A DNA stretch of 64,000 bases, taken from Celeribacter marinus (GTDB lineage: Bacteria; Pseudomonadota; Alphaproteobacteria; Rhodobacterales; Rhodobacteraceae). Both the position numbers and the translations under genes were made by a program. Below are positions 20,137-28,553 of the stretch, piece after piece. The DNA lies in NCBI RefSeq assembly GCF_001308265.1, contig NZ_CP012023.1:2432932-2496931 (forward strand), written 5' to 3'. The notes beneath the pieces were generated by a model. The model had not been told where the DNA came from. It did not search any database and was given only the letters and a program-made list of their open reading frames with translations. Within the stretch, counting starts at the first letter, position 1, and each line of letters starts with the position of its first letter.

Positions 20137-20580
20137 ATGTTTGCAGAATTCCTAAAAAACCTCATCCAACCGAACCCGCAACGTCTCTCAAGTGTCGATG
20201 CGCGTCTCGCACTTGGCGCACTTTTGGTGCGCGTGGCGCGCGCGGATGGGCACTATGAACCTGCCGAGGTCACAAAAATCGAGACGGTGCTGTCGGACCG
20301 CTACACCTTAAGCCAGTCCGATGCGACCGAGCTGCGCATACGCGCCGAACACCTCGAAGAGGAAGCCCCTGACACAGTGCGCTTTACCCGCGCGATCAAG
20401 GACGCCGTGCCCTACGAGGATCGCGAAAGCGTCATCGAAAGCCTTTGGTCCGTGGTGTTGGCCGATGGAGCGCGCGATCACGACGAAGATACGCTTTTGC
20501 GTTTGGTTGCCAATCTACTCGGCGTCAATGATCGCGATAGTGCCTTGGCCCGCCAACGTGTTGAAGCAAAGGCGAAATAG
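20137..20580 (+). CDS. TerB-family protein
   Basis: This 147-residue all-helical, soluble protein has the TerB-like pattern of repeated Asp/Gly-containing turns (LLVRVARADGHYEPAEVTKIETVL and LWSVVLADGARDHDEDTLLRLVANLLGV). The family is named for tellurite resistance, but no other ter gene is nearby, so a role in tellurite is not supported. It follows the LysE gene by 65 bases. The 207 bases after it hold no gene or structure I can support. Confidence 0.82.
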   Translation: MFAEFLKNLIQPNPQRLSSVDARLALGALLVRVARADGHYEPAEVTKIETVLSDRYTLSQSDATELRIRAEHLEEEAPDTVRFTRAIKDAVPYEDRESVIESLWSVVLADGARDHDEDTLLRLVANLLGVNDRDSALARQRVEAKAK

Positions 20581-20787
20581 CCGTCACATCCACGGCGGCT
20601 TGCGAATCTGTGGCTGTGCGCCTTTCGACGTTGGTGTTCCAAAGTCGCCCCAACACTGCATTTGGATGAACGCTCGTGTGCATTGGCGCATAAATCCTCG
20701 CCATTTCGGGTAGGTTAACGCCGCGACGCAGGGTCAATTCGATGATGTTTGTTGCATCTGCTTAAGAATTCGCCCTAACTCGGTCGA

Positions 20788-21591
20788 ATGTTGACCACTG
20801 ACTCAAAAACAAATCCGCCCATGGACACGCCCGTGATCGAAATACGGGATCTGCATAAGGCGTATGGCGCTCTTGAAGTGCTCAAAGGCGTCTCGATGAC
20901 TGCGCCGCGCGGTCATGTGCTTTCTCTTATTGGCTCCTCGGGGTCCGGAAAATCGACGCTTTTGCGCTGTGCCAACTTGTTGGAAGATAGCCAACAGGGC
21001 GAAATTTTGTTCGAGGGCGAGCCGATTACGTGGAAGGGAACGGGCCTGCACCGCCGGCCCGCCGACCGCAAACAGGTGATGCGGATTCGCACGAACCTGT
21101 CGATGGTGTTTCAACAATTCAATTTATGGGCGCATATGACGATCCTTGAGAACGTCATGGAAGCGCCTGTAACGGTTTTGGGACGGCCCAAAAAAGACGT
21201 CGAAGAGGCCGCACGCGCCTATCTGGACAAGGTGGGCATTGGTGACAAATGCGATGTCTACCCTGCGCAAATGTCGGGTGGCCAACAACAACGCGCCGCC
21301 ATTGCACGCGCGCTGTGCATGGAACCCAAGGCCTTGTTGTTCGACGAGCCGACATCCGCGCTCGACCCCGAATTGGAACAAGAGGTGGTAAAAGTGATCA
21401 AGGCGTTGGCCGAAGAAGGCCGAACCATGATCATCGTCACCCACGATATGCGAATGGCAAACGACGTGTCAGATCACGTGGTTTTCCTCCATCAAGGCCG
21501 TGTTGAAGAAGAAGGCGCACCCGCCGACCTCTTTGGCGCGCCTAAAACTGAACGGCTACAACAGTTTCTAAGTGCAACTGTTCCGGCCTAA
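20788..21591 (+). CDS. Polar amino-acid ABC transporter, ATPase
   Basis: This is the energising subunit of the amino-acid importer encoded by the next three genes. The 267-residue protein has Walker A (GSSGSGKST), Q-loop (VFQQFNLW), signature (MSGGQQQRAA), Walker B (ALLFDEPTSALD) and switch His (IVTHDM). It resembles HisP/GltL. The start could also be the ATG at 20821 (MDTPVIEIRDL); neither has a clear ribosome site. It opens a five-gene run on the + strand. Confidence 0.93.
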   Translation: MLTTDSKTNPPMDTPVIEIRDLHKAYGALEVLKGVSMTAPRGHVLSLIGSSGSGKSTLLRCANLLEDSQQGEILFEGEPITWKGTGLHRRPADRKQVMRIRTNLSMVFQQFNLWAHMTILENVMEAPVTVLGRPKKDVEEAARAYLDKVGIGDKCDVYPAQMSGGQQQRAAIARALCMEPKALLFDEPTSALDPELEQEVVKVIKALAEEGRTMIIVTHDMRMANDVSDHVVFLHQGRVEEEGAPADLFGAPKTERLQQFLSATVPA

Positions 21592-21615
21592 AAAGACCAA
21601 CCTGGGAGTACTACA

Positions 21616-22332
21616 ATGAACAAACTTATCCTTTCCGCTGCGGCTTTGGCTCTCATGGCCGGTGCTGCGACTGCCGATACCGTGCGCATGGGCACCGAGG
21701 GCGCCTACCCTCCCTACAACTTCATCGACGATGACGGCGAAGTTGCAGGCTTTGAGCGCGAAGTGGGCGACGAGCTATGTGCACGCGCCGAACTCACCTG
21801 TGAGTGGGTCACAAACGAGTGGGATACAATCATTCCAAACCTCGTATCGGGCAACTACGACACTATCATTGCGGGCATGTCGATCACCGACGAGCGCGAC
21901 GAAGTGATTGATTTCACACAAAACTACTACCCACCAACCGCATCTGCCTACGCCACATTGACCGAAGGCGCAGACATGATGGGCGGCGTGATCGCGGCAC
22001 AGACATCCACAATCCAAGCGGGTTACGTGGCTGAAACCGGCGCAACGCTTGTTGAGTTCGCAACTCTCGACGACACCATTGCTGCTGTGAAAAACGGCGA
22101 AGTGGACGGCGTGTTCGCAGACAAAGACGCCTTGGTGCCTTTCGTTGAAGAGCAAGGTTTCATGTTCGCAGGCGATGACGTGCCACTGGGCGGCGGTATC
22201 GGCCTTGGCGTGCGCGAAAGCGACACTGAGCTGAAAGACAAATTCAACGCAGCTATCGATTCCATGAAAGCGGACGGTTCGTTGAACGCCCTTCTCGTCA
22301 AGTACTTTGGCGACGAAACAGCGCAGTACTAA
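21616..22332 (+). CDS. Polar amino-acid ABC transporter, periplasmic binding protein
   Basis: This 238-residue family 3 solute-binding protein has a signal peptide (LILSAAALALMAGAATA). The mature start (DTVRMGTEGAYPPYNFID) and the hinge region DTIIAGMSITDERDEVIDFTQNYY are typical of lysine/arginine/ornithine and histidine binders. Specificity is not decided. GGGAG nine bases upstream supports the start. A hairpin after its stop may keep the binding protein more abundant than the permeases. Confidence 0.93.
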   Translation: MNKLILSAAALALMAGAATADTVRMGTEGAYPPYNFIDDDGEVAGFEREVGDELCARAELTCEWVTNEWDTIIPNLVSGNYDTIIAGMSITDERDEVIDFTQNYYPPTASAYATLTEGADMMGGVIAAQTSTIQAGYVAETGATLVEFATLDDTIAAVKNGEVDGVFADKDALVPFVEEQGFMFAGDDVPLGGGIGLGVRESDTELKDKFNAAIDSMKADGSLNALLVKYFGDETAQY

Positions 22333-22345
22333 GATCCAAGGGGGT

Positions 22346-22368
22346 GGGGCCAGTTTTGCGCTGGCCCC
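22346..22368 (+). terminator. Intercistronic hairpin after the binding-protein gene
   Basis: GGGGCCAG (22346-22353) pairs with CTGGCCCC (22361-22368), followed by a C/T-rich tract rather than pure T. It probably acts as a partial terminator or an mRNA stabiliser that makes binding protein exceed permease. This is an inference from position. Confidence 0.55.
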
Positions 22369-22383
22369 CTCTCGTTCTTTGAT

Positions 22384-23262
22384 ATGTTTGAATATTGCAC
22401 AGATCCTTCCGCCATTGACGGCCTGAACTGGCTCGCCTGTTATCTGACAACGGGCAAGCATATGCTGTTCTATAAGTCGTTCTTTGTCGTGCTATCGCTG
22501 CTTGCGGTTACGGCGCCTGCGGCGTTGGCATTGGGATTTGCGGGTGCAATGGCATCGCGCGCGCGCCTTGCCCCGATCCGTTGGATTGGTGCGCTTTACA
22601 CCTCGATGGTGCGTGGTGTTCCCGATATTATTTTCTTTTTGTTTGTCCCCTTTGCAATGGACCAAGGGTTCGAGTGGCTGCGCCATAAGGTGAAGTGCCC
22701 CGACTGGTCCGAACCGATCCGCCAAGGCAATGACTTTATCGTCTGTTCGGCGGCCAAACTCCCGCTCAATTCAGCGCCGCAATCGGTGCATGAGCTATAT
22801 GGTTTCACCCTCGCGGTGCTGGCATTTGCCATTGTGTTTGGCGCATTCGCGGCCAACGTCATGGCCGGCGCGATGAAGGCCGTCCCGCACGCACAGATCG
22901 AGACCGCAGAGAGCTACGGCATGTCGCACCGCCAATCGTTTTGGCGCATTCTGGTGCCACAAATGTGGATTTTCGCCCTGCCAGGCCTGAGCAATCTCTG
23001 GATGATTTTGATCAAAGCCACACCGCTTCTATTCCTACTCGGCGTCGAAGATATCGTATATTGGGCGCGCGAATTGGGCGGAACGAAAACATCTCAATAC
23101 ACCTACCCACACCCTGATTGGCGGCTCTGGTATTTCCTCGCGTTGTTGGTGTTCTATCTGTGCTTTACGCGGGTCTCTGAGATCGTGCTCGGCCGCATCA
23201 CCCGCAAACTCTCACATGGCCAAGCCACCGTGGCCGGAGAAGAGATGAGGAAAGCGGCATGA
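22384..23262 (+). CDS. Polar amino-acid ABC transporter, permease 1
   Basis: This 292-residue inner-membrane subunit has about five helices and the EAA loop that docks on the ATPase (IETAESYGMSHRQSFWRILVPQM). A periplasmic insertion between helices 2 and 3 (WLRHKVKCPDWSEPIRQGN...FIVCSAAKLP) holds two Cys residues and is longer than in HisQ. This suggests a distinct subfamily. The last four bases overlap the next permease start (ATGA), so the two are translationally coupled. Confidence 0.9.
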   Translation: MFEYCTDPSAIDGLNWLACYLTTGKHMLFYKSFFVVLSLLAVTAPAALALGFAGAMASRARLAPIRWIGALYTSMVRGVPDIIFFLFVPFAMDQGFEWLRHKVKCPDWSEPIRQGNDFIVCSAAKLPLNSAPQSVHELYGFTLAVLAFAIVFGAFAANVMAGAMKAVPHAQIETAESYGMSHRQSFWRILVPQMWIFALPGLSNLWMILIKATPLLFLLGVEDIVYWARELGGTKTSQYTYPHPDWRLWYFLALLVFYLCFTRVSEIVLGRITRKLSHGQATVAGEEMRKAA

Positions 23263-24092
23263 GCATGACCTGCGCCGAAACCATATCCGCCTACGCGCTA
23301 CGCTCCATCGGGATTGGCGAGCGGCTTTTGCCGAAATCCGATATCACCTTGTGCGACCAGATCACGCTGATCGGGTCGGGTATGATTTGGAACATCTATT
23401 TTGGTCTCGTGGCCTTGATGCTCGGGTTTGTGTTCGCAACGGCATTGGCCATGGCGAAAGCAAGTTCAAACAAATGGCTGCGCAAACCCGCCGAATGGTT
23501 CATCTTTTTGTTTCGCGGCTCACCGTTGTTCATTCAATTCTTTTTGGCCTACGAGTTATTTGTTGCCCTGCCCAAAGCAGGGATCGACATCTTTGGCATA
23601 ACGATTGCGACAGGGAACCTGACCCGTGCGTGGGCGGGTGCATTGGTCGTCTTGTTCTTGAACACATCCGCGTATTCCGCAGAAATCTTTTATGGCGCGC
23701 TGCGCTCGGTCCCCAAGGGCGATATCGAGGCCGCGGACGCCTACGGCATGGTGGGGTGGACGCGCTTTCGCCGCATAACATGGCCTACGATGCTGCGCCT
23801 TGCGTGGCCAGCCTATACCAATGAGGCCATATTTTTGTTCCACGCCACCGCGCTTGTCTTTTTCTCGGGCTTTCCCGCGTGGCAGCAAAAGGGCGATGCG
23901 CTTTACTATGCGTCCTACTTTGCTGAAAAGACGTTCAACCCCTTTGTGCCTTATCCTATTGTGGCAGGGTTCTTTGTGGTTCTGACGCTCATCGTGATCA
24001 TGGTCTTTGGTCTGATCGGGCGGCATCTCAATCGCCATCTCCCCTCCTCTGCGCCGCGTCCAAAACGTGCGCGGATGATGTTGATCCGCTAA
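23259..24092 (+). CDS. Polar amino-acid ABC transporter, permease 2
   Basis: This 277-residue second permease has an EAA loop (IEAADAYGMVGWTRFRRITWPTM) and helices such as GLVALMLGFVFATALAMA. FIFLFRGSPLFIQFFLAYELF is the usual HisM/GlnP motif. It pairs with the previous gene product to form the channel. Eleven bases separate it from the amidotransferase gene, which is probably in the same operon. Confidence 0.92.
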   Translation: MSMTCAETISAYALRSIGIGERLLPKSDITLCDQITLIGSGMIWNIYFGLVALMLGFVFATALAMAKASSNKWLRKPAEWFIFLFRGSPLFIQFFLAYELFVALPKAGIDIFGITIATGNLTRAWAGALVVLFLNTSAYSAEIFYGALRSVPKGDIEAADAYGMVGWTRFRRITWPTMLRLAWPAYTNEAIFLFHATALVFFSGFPAWQQKGDALYYASYFAEKTFNPFVPYPIVAGFFVVLTLIVIMVFGLIGRHLNRHLPSSAPRPKRARMMLIR

Positions 24093-24102
24093 AGGCACAT
24101 CC

Positions 24103-24807
24103 ATGAAGCTAGGCATTCTGCTATGTGGTGATCCGCCCCTGTCCGTCATGGAGCAACACGGCGATTTCTCAGATCTGTTTTCGTCGCTTTTCACTCCCTA
24201 CGGGTTTGAAATTCAGACGTGGCGCGTGGTGGACATGGTGTTTCCGGACAATATCACGGACGCAGATGTGTGGCTTGTCACAGGCTCCAAACATGGCGCC
24301 TACGAAGATCACCCCTTTATCGCGCCGCTGGAGACATTCATTCGCGATTGTTTTGCCGCACAACGCCGCATGACGGGAATTTGTTTTGGCCATCAGATTA
24401 TCGCCCAAGCGATGGGTGGGCGCGTTGAAAAATATGACGGCGGTTGGGGCATTGGCCGCACGGCCTATGCGCTCGACGGTTTGGGTGACGTACATTTAAA
24501 CGCGTGGCACCAAGATCAGGTAACGACACTGCCACCATCCGCTGAAGTGGTCGGAGCATCGCCTACCTGCGCCAATGCCGCCCTCTTGTACGGCGATACA
24601 ATTTATACCGTGCAACCTCACCCCGAGCTGTCACACGCCACAATCCAAAGCTACCTCAATGCTGATTGGCCAAACGGTGTGTATCCGGACGGTGTATTTG
24701 CCGCCGCCCACCAATCGCTGACCTTGCCCAATGACGAAGCCGCGCTCACAGCACAGATTGCGGCCTTTTTGACATCAGGCCGATCAGCAGTAAAACGCGA
24801 CACCTAG
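24103..24807 (+). CDS. Class I glutamine amidotransferase-like hydrolase
   Basis: This 234-residue stand-alone GATase has its nucleophile Cys in MTGICFGHQIIAQ and the catalytic His/Glu in VQPHPELSH. It resembles cytosolic GMP-synthase-like amidotransferases and gamma-glutamyl hydrolases of catabolic pathways. Being the last gene of the amino-acid ABC operon suggests it processes an imported gamma-glutamyl or amide compound, but this is an inference. AAGG just upstream of the ATG supports the start. Confidence 0.85.
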   Translation: MKLGILLCGDPPLSVMEQHGDFSDLFSSLFTPYGFEIQTWRVVDMVFPDNITDADVWLVTGSKHGAYEDHPFIAPLETFIRDCFAAQRRMTGICFGHQIIAQAMGGRVEKYDGGWGIGRTAYALDGLGDVHLNAWHQDQVTTLPPSAEVVGASPTCANAALLYGDTIYTVQPHPELSHATIQSYLNADWPNGVYPDGVFAAAHQSLTLPNDEAALTAQIAAFLTSGRSAVKRDT

Positions 24808-24930
24808 AATACCCGCCCCCTCACACACCCGATCATGTAACGGATTTGCGATATTTCGCTTGCCCGTTCAAGAATGCGTGGATTTTCGCGCCGCAGGTGT
24901 TTACAGGTATTCCGAAAGCAGAATTTAAAA

Positions 24931-26145
24931 ATGGTGAAAGTTATGGCCAGCGCTCCAAACGTTTACGATGCAGAACCAATCCCCGAAGAGGCCCGCGCCG
25001 AAGTCGAGCGTTTGCTAACCAGCGGTGATTTGTTTCGCTATACCGCCGCCAAAGACGCCCCCGTCACCCTATTGGAACAAGAGTTCGCACAGATGTTGGG
25101 TGCCAAATACGCGCTCGCCGTGGCCTCATGTTCCGCTGCCTTGTTTCTCTCGCTTAAGGCGTTGGATTTACCACGCGGTGCGAAGGTTTTAACCCCCGCG
25201 TTTACCTTTGCCGCGGTGCCCTCCTCCATCGTTCATGCCGATTGCACGCCTGTGCTTGTCGAATGTGGGGATAACTACCGCATCGATCTGGATGATTTTC
25301 ATGCGAAAATGGTCGATGCAGACGCTGTTCTTATTTCGCACATGCGCGGCCACACCTCGGACATGGATGCAATCAAAGCGGCCTGTGACGCCAAAGGCAT
25401 TCCATTGATTGAGGACGCCGCACATTCGCTTGGCACCGTTTGGGATGGTAAAAACGTTGGCACTATTGGCCAGATCGGATGTTTCTCGTTTCAATCCTAC
25501 AAACTGCTAAACGCGGGCGAAGGCGGCATTATGATCACCGATGACGAGGGCATTTATGCCCGCGCTGTGATCATGTCAGGGGCCTATGAGCACAACTGGC
25601 AAAAGCACAACACAGAGCGAAACAACGCCCTGCAAGAGGCGTTTGACCGCTGGCAAAACAAACTGCCCCTCTACAATACGCGCCTGTCCAATATGTCCGC
25701 GACCATCGTGCGCGCCCAACTCAAAGAGGTGCCGCGCCGTGTCGCTGATGGCCGCGCTAACCACGACTATGTCGCCGCACGCCTTGAGGCGTGCCCCTAT
25801 CTCACCGTGCCGGCGAAACTGGACAAAGAGGTCCGTGCACCCGACAGCCTGCAATTCAATCTCGTTGATTTTGACCGCGACATGGCGATTGCGTTTCAAG
25901 CAGCTGCCAAGGAAAATGGCGTATCGGTTCAGGTCTTTGGCTTGTCCACAGACAACGCCCGCGCGTTTTGGAACTGGCAGTTTTTGGGAGAGGCCCCAGC
26001 CCTCCCCATGACCCGTGAAATGTTGTCAAAGGCCTGTGATACGCGCCTACCTGCGCGCCTCGAAACGGCCGATCTCGACTATATCGCCGATGCCCTGATC
26101 GAGGCGGCAACACGTGCGAAATCGGCAAAGATCGCGGCTGAATAA
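24931..26145 (+). CDS. DegT/DnrJ/EryC1/StrS-family PLP aminotransferase
   Basis: This protein of about 404 residues is of the sugar-aminotransferase type. The N-terminal substrate loop is followed by YALAVASCSAALFLSLKAL and by EDAAHSLG, whose Asp contacts the PLP nitrogen. The internal-aldimine Lys lies in FSFQSYKLLNAGEGG. Family members amino-transfer nucleotide sugars or scyllo-inosose; no sugar-biosynthesis gene is adjacent, so the substrate is unknown. Starts at 24931 (MVKVMAS) and 24946 (MASAPN) are both plausible; the frame is open further up to 24874. Confidence 0.85.
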   Translation: MVKVMASAPNVYDAEPIPEEARAEVERLLTSGDLFRYTAAKDAPVTLLEQEFAQMLGAKYALAVASCSAALFLSLKALDLPRGAKVLTPAFTFAAVPSSIVHADCTPVLVECGDNYRIDLDDFHAKMVDADAVLISHMRGHTSDMDAIKAACDAKGIPLIEDAAHSLGTVWDGKNVGTIGQIGCFSFQSYKLLNAGEGGIMITDDEGIYARAVIMSGAYEHNWQKHNTERNNALQEAFDRWQNKLPLYNTRLSNMSATIVRAQLKEVPRRVADGRANHDYVAARLEACPYLTVPAKLDKEVRAPDSLQFNLVDFDRDMAIAFQAAAKENGVSVQVFGLSTDNARAFWNWQFLGEAPALPMTREMLSKACDTRLPARLETADLDYIADALIEAATRAKSAKIAAE

Positions 26146-26171
26146 GCGGCTCGAACACGACACCGATCTAC

Positions 26172-26199
26172 AAACGCCGCTTCGCATGGAGCGGCGTTT
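26172..26199. terminator. Bidirectional hairpin terminator
   Basis: A perfect 10-bp stem (26172-26181 with 26190-26199) lies between the aminotransferase and the convergent LysR gene and is flanked by T-rich DNA. Its right arm touches the last base of the LysR stop codon. Confidence 0.8.
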
Positions 26200-27158
26200 T
26201 ACGTTTTGACCAATTCGATTTGGCCCGCCAACCACGGCCATGCGTCAACCGCAGGGGCCACAACTCGGTCACGGATTAACGGGCGCAAACGCGTTGCAAT
26301 GTCATCCGCCATATCCGGCATTCCATCTGTATGAGCAAAGAGTGACAACGTGCGGGCCAATGGTGCCATCGGCAGTGGATGCACGTCAATTTCGGCCGCA
26401 TACCGCCCCGCGTGCTGCGCGCCCAAGACACTTAGGATCGTCCACCCCGTCCCGCTGGCCACCATCGCCAGCATCGCGCGGTAGCTGTCCAATTCAAACC
26501 GGCGCGGGGTACGCACACCTTGCTCGGCGAGATGCGCCGATAATGTACGCCCCATCGCATGACGGCTTGTGTATGCAATATATGGCAGGTTGGCGAGCGT
26601 GTCGGGGTCTGGTGTGCGCCCTTTGGGCACGACGATGACAAACGGATCGCGCAACAGCGCACGCACATCCATCCATGCAGCCGGCGCGCCAAGCTCGGCC
26701 GCAACAACGATATCAAGAGCACGGTGTTCCAATTTATCAAGCAGACGGTGCGATGGCCCCGTTTCCAACTCAAACCGCGTTTGCGACAAGCGATCCGCCA
26801 TATCCGCAATCAGGGTCGGCGTCACCGATGCCTCGAAATCCTCAACCATTCCAAGGCGCAATTGACCCAATTGGGTCAGGTCCAAACTGGCTATCTCAGA
26901 TCGCGCGCGCGCCGCTTCCGAACGGATCACCAACGCCCGTTGTCGCAAAATGCGCCCCGCAGGCGTGAGCGTCATCGGGCGGCTCGACCGGTTCAACAAT
27001 TCCGCGCCAAGTGCGGTTTCAAGATTGGTAATCTGCTGGGAAATGGCGGAGGGCGATGCCCCGAGACGACGTGCAGCGGCAGACACCGACCCCTCTTCGG
27101 CGGCGGCGAGAAAAACCTCCACCCCCCAAAGGGTCAAACGCGTGACCGTATCGCTCAT
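26199..27158 (-). CDS. LysR-family transcriptional regulator
   Basis: This 319-residue protein has an N-terminal winged helix-turn-helix (VEVFLAAAEEGSVSAAARRLGASPSAISQQITNLE). The substrate-binding domain has the usual two-lobe pattern (LRLGMVEDFEASVTPTLIADM). AGAGG upstream of ATG 27158 sets the start. It is not divergent from an obvious target: the aminotransferase is convergent, and phaR lies 54 bases upstream on the same strand. Its regulon is unknown. Confidence 0.9.
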   Translation of the reverse strand: MSDTVTRLTLWGVEVFLAAAEEGSVSAAARRLGASPSAISQQITNLETALGAELLNRSSRPMTLTPAGRILRQRALVIRSEAARARSEIASLDLTQLGQLRLGMVEDFEASVTPTLIADMADRLSQTRFELETGPSHRLLDKLEHRALDIVVAAELGAPAAWMDVRALLRDPFVIVVPKGRTPDPDTLANLPYIAYTSRHAMGRTLSAHLAEQGVRTPRRFELDSYRAMLAMVASGTGWTILSVLGAQHAGRYAAEIDVHPLPMAPLARTLSLFAHTDGMPDMADDIATRLRPLIRDRVVAPAVDAWPWLAGQIELVKT

Positions 27159-27212
27159 GGTTCGCCCTCTTGTTGTGCCGCGCAAATCGCCAGTGATCCG
27201 CGCGGCCACGCT

Positions 27213-27767
27213 TTACTTCAGTTTCGACAGCTTATCTTGAAGCTCTGCAAGCTGCTTTTTGATGGTGTCGAGATCATCGCCATCGCTACGGCTGCGTTCC
27301 GGCTCCGGCTCTTTGGCGGGTGTTGCCCAACTTGTCCCAAGACTGCCAAGCCCGCCCGTCATCGCCTTCATAAAGGCTTCTTGCTGCGCCTGCACGGCAC
27401 CCAAACCCGGAATAGATCCACCAAGTCCCTGCATCATCTTCTCTTGCCCATCGCGGAACATCTCGAAGCTTTGGGCCAAGAACTGTGGCACGGCAGATGT
27501 CACATCGGTGGTGTAGCTGCGCACCAAATCGTTGAGCACATTGAGCGGCAGGACATTTTCCCCACGGCTTTCATGTTCTGCAATGATTTGAAGTAGATAT
27601 TGACGTGTCAAGTCATCGCCGGATTTCAAATCAACGATTTGAACCTCGCGGCCACCGCGGATGAACCCCGAAATATCGCCAAGCGTGACATAGTCAGAGG
27701 TCTCGGTGTTATAGAGGCGGCGCGATGCGTACCGCTTGATTAGCAAAGGCTCTTTTATATCGGCCAT
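27213..27767 (-). CDS. phaR: Polyhydroxyalkanoate synthesis repressor PhaR
   Basis: PhaR senses PHA granules and represses phasin and its own gene when granules are absent. The 184-residue protein has the DNA-binding PHB_acc_N domain (LLIKRYASRRLYNTETSDYVTLGDI), a PHB_acc domain (LLQIIAEHESRGENVLPLNVLNDLV) and a C-terminal heptad-like helix (DLDTIKKQLAELQDKLSKL). The start at 27767 is supported by GGGGAG. A palindrome close to its operator lies 17 bases before the start, which suggests autoregulation. Confidence 0.95.
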   Translation of the reverse strand: MADIKEPLLIKRYASRRLYNTETSDYVTLGDISGFIRGGREVQIVDLKSGDDLTRQYLLQIIAEHESRGENVLPLNVLNDLVRSYTTDVTSAVPQFLAQSFEMFRDGQEKMMQGLGGSIPGLGAVQAQQEAFMKAMTGGLGSLGTSWATPAKEPEPERSRSDGDDLDTIKKQLAELQDKLSKLK

Positions 27768-27784
27768 TGGGCTCCCCTCCCTTA

Positions 27785-27795
27785 TTGCGTTGCAG
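27785..27795. promoter_or_regulatory. Candidate PhaR operator before phaR
   Basis: TTGCGTTGCAG differs by one base from the CTGC-N3-GCAG palindrome known for PhaR. It lies between the phaP terminator and the phaR start, where autoregulation would act. Confidence 0.5.
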
Positions 27796-27826
27796 AAAAC
27801 GCTAAGGGATGGGTTTCGCAAATGCA

Positions 27827-27862
27827 AAAGAAAACGGGCCCCGCCAAAAAGGAGGAGCCCGT
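27827..27862 (-). terminator. Terminator after phaP
   Basis: ACGGGC/GCCCGT arms (27834-27839 with 27857-27862) have additional inner pairing and are followed on the minus strand by TTTTCTTTT. The hairpin separates phaP from phaR. Confidence 0.7.
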
Positions 27863-27916
27863 CTCGCGATCCGCATTTCTCAGGGAGGAGGGAGAAAGCA
27901 GATGAAGTCTATGCGA

Positions 27917-28393
27917 TTATTTCGCTGTCGCTTTTTTCGTCGCAGCAGTCACTTCGTCCGTGGCTTTTTTAGCGGCGGATGTCAGTTCGTCCGTTGCTTT
28001 TTTAGCAGCGGCGGTCATGTCTTCGCCCATGTCTTTGCCAGCGGCAAGCATCAGGTCAACAGTTTCCATCTGAACTTTTTTGGCGATCTCAGCGAAAGCA
28101 GCCATGTTTTCAGTGGCAAGCTCGGCCTGAGCAGATGCAAACGCGGTCATTGCGCTTGTGTAATCTGTTGGCTCGTCTTTTGCGGATGCAAAAGCTGCAA
28201 CTTTCGCAAGTGTCTCTTTTGTCCACTTGGACGAAATCTCTGTGGATTTCTCAGCAGCTTCAACAGCTACTTTGGACATTTTCTCACCAAGCGATGCTTG
28301 GGTTTTGAATGTCTCTTGCATGGCGGACATATCTACCGGAAATGCGCCCATCATGTCTTTCATCATCTTTGTCATGTCATCAGTCTTGGCCAT
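27917..28393 (-). CDS. phaP: Phasin
   Basis: This granule-coating protein controls PHA granule size and number. The 158-residue amphipathic helical phasin has a core reading EKMSKVAVEAAEKSTEISSKW. It ends in a Lys/Ala tail of roughly 11-residue repeats (AAKKATDELTS, AAKKATDEVTA, ATKKATAK). The tail resembles the DNA-binding tails of PhaF/PhaM-like proteins. AAGGAG nine bases before the ATG gives a strong ribosome site. The promoter region holds two perfect PhaR-type palindromes. Confidence 0.93.
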   Translation of the reverse strand: MAKTDDMTKMMKDMMGAFPVDMSAMQETFKTQASLGEKMSKVAVEAAEKSTEISSKWTKETLAKVAAFASAKDEPTDYTSAMTAFASAQAELATENMAAFAEIAKKVQMETVDLMLAAGKDMGEDMTAAAKKATDELTSAAKKATDEVTAATKKATAK

Positions 28394-28470
28394 TGGTATA
28401 ACTCCTTACTGGCTATCTTGAGCATGCGTCCTGAGAAGTCTGGGCGCTGCCAATTTCTGCATCTGCAAAC

Positions 28471-28499
28471 AATATGCATGCTGCAATGCAGAAAATCAA
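28471..28499 (-). promoter_or_regulatory. phaP promoter
   Basis: On the minus strand, TTGATT (28499-28494) and CATATT (28476-28471) are 17 bases apart, about 80 bases before phaP. A PhaR palindrome lies inside the spacer, a position that would block RNA polymerase. Confidence 0.6.
28481..28491. promoter_or_regulatory. PhaR operator 1 (phaP promoter)
   Basis: CTGCAATGCAG is a perfect CTGC-N3-GCAG palindrome located between the -35 and -10 elements of the phaP promoter. This is the motif I recall for PhaR of Paracoccus and Rhodobacter. Confidence 0.75.
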
Positions 28500-28508
28500 G
28501 CCCCAATG

Positions 28509-28519
28509 CTGCGGTGCAG
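28509..28519. promoter_or_regulatory. PhaR operator 2 (upstream of phaP promoter)
   Basis: CTGCGGTGCAG is a second perfect CTGC-N3-GCAG palindrome, starting 28 bases from the first and just upstream of the -35 element. The spacing is close to three helical turns and could favour cooperative binding. Confidence 0.7.
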
Positions 28520-28553
28520 CAAAAGTGAAGCAAAGCAATGCCTTACCGCATCC

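Noticed and set aside
20137..20580. Tellurite resistance locus
   Set aside because: Only a single TerB-like gene is present, with no terA, terC, terD or terZ neighbours.
26559..27596. 345-codon plus-strand frame across the LysR and phaR genes
   Set aside because: It runs antisense over two well-supported genes and their boundary, with no domain.
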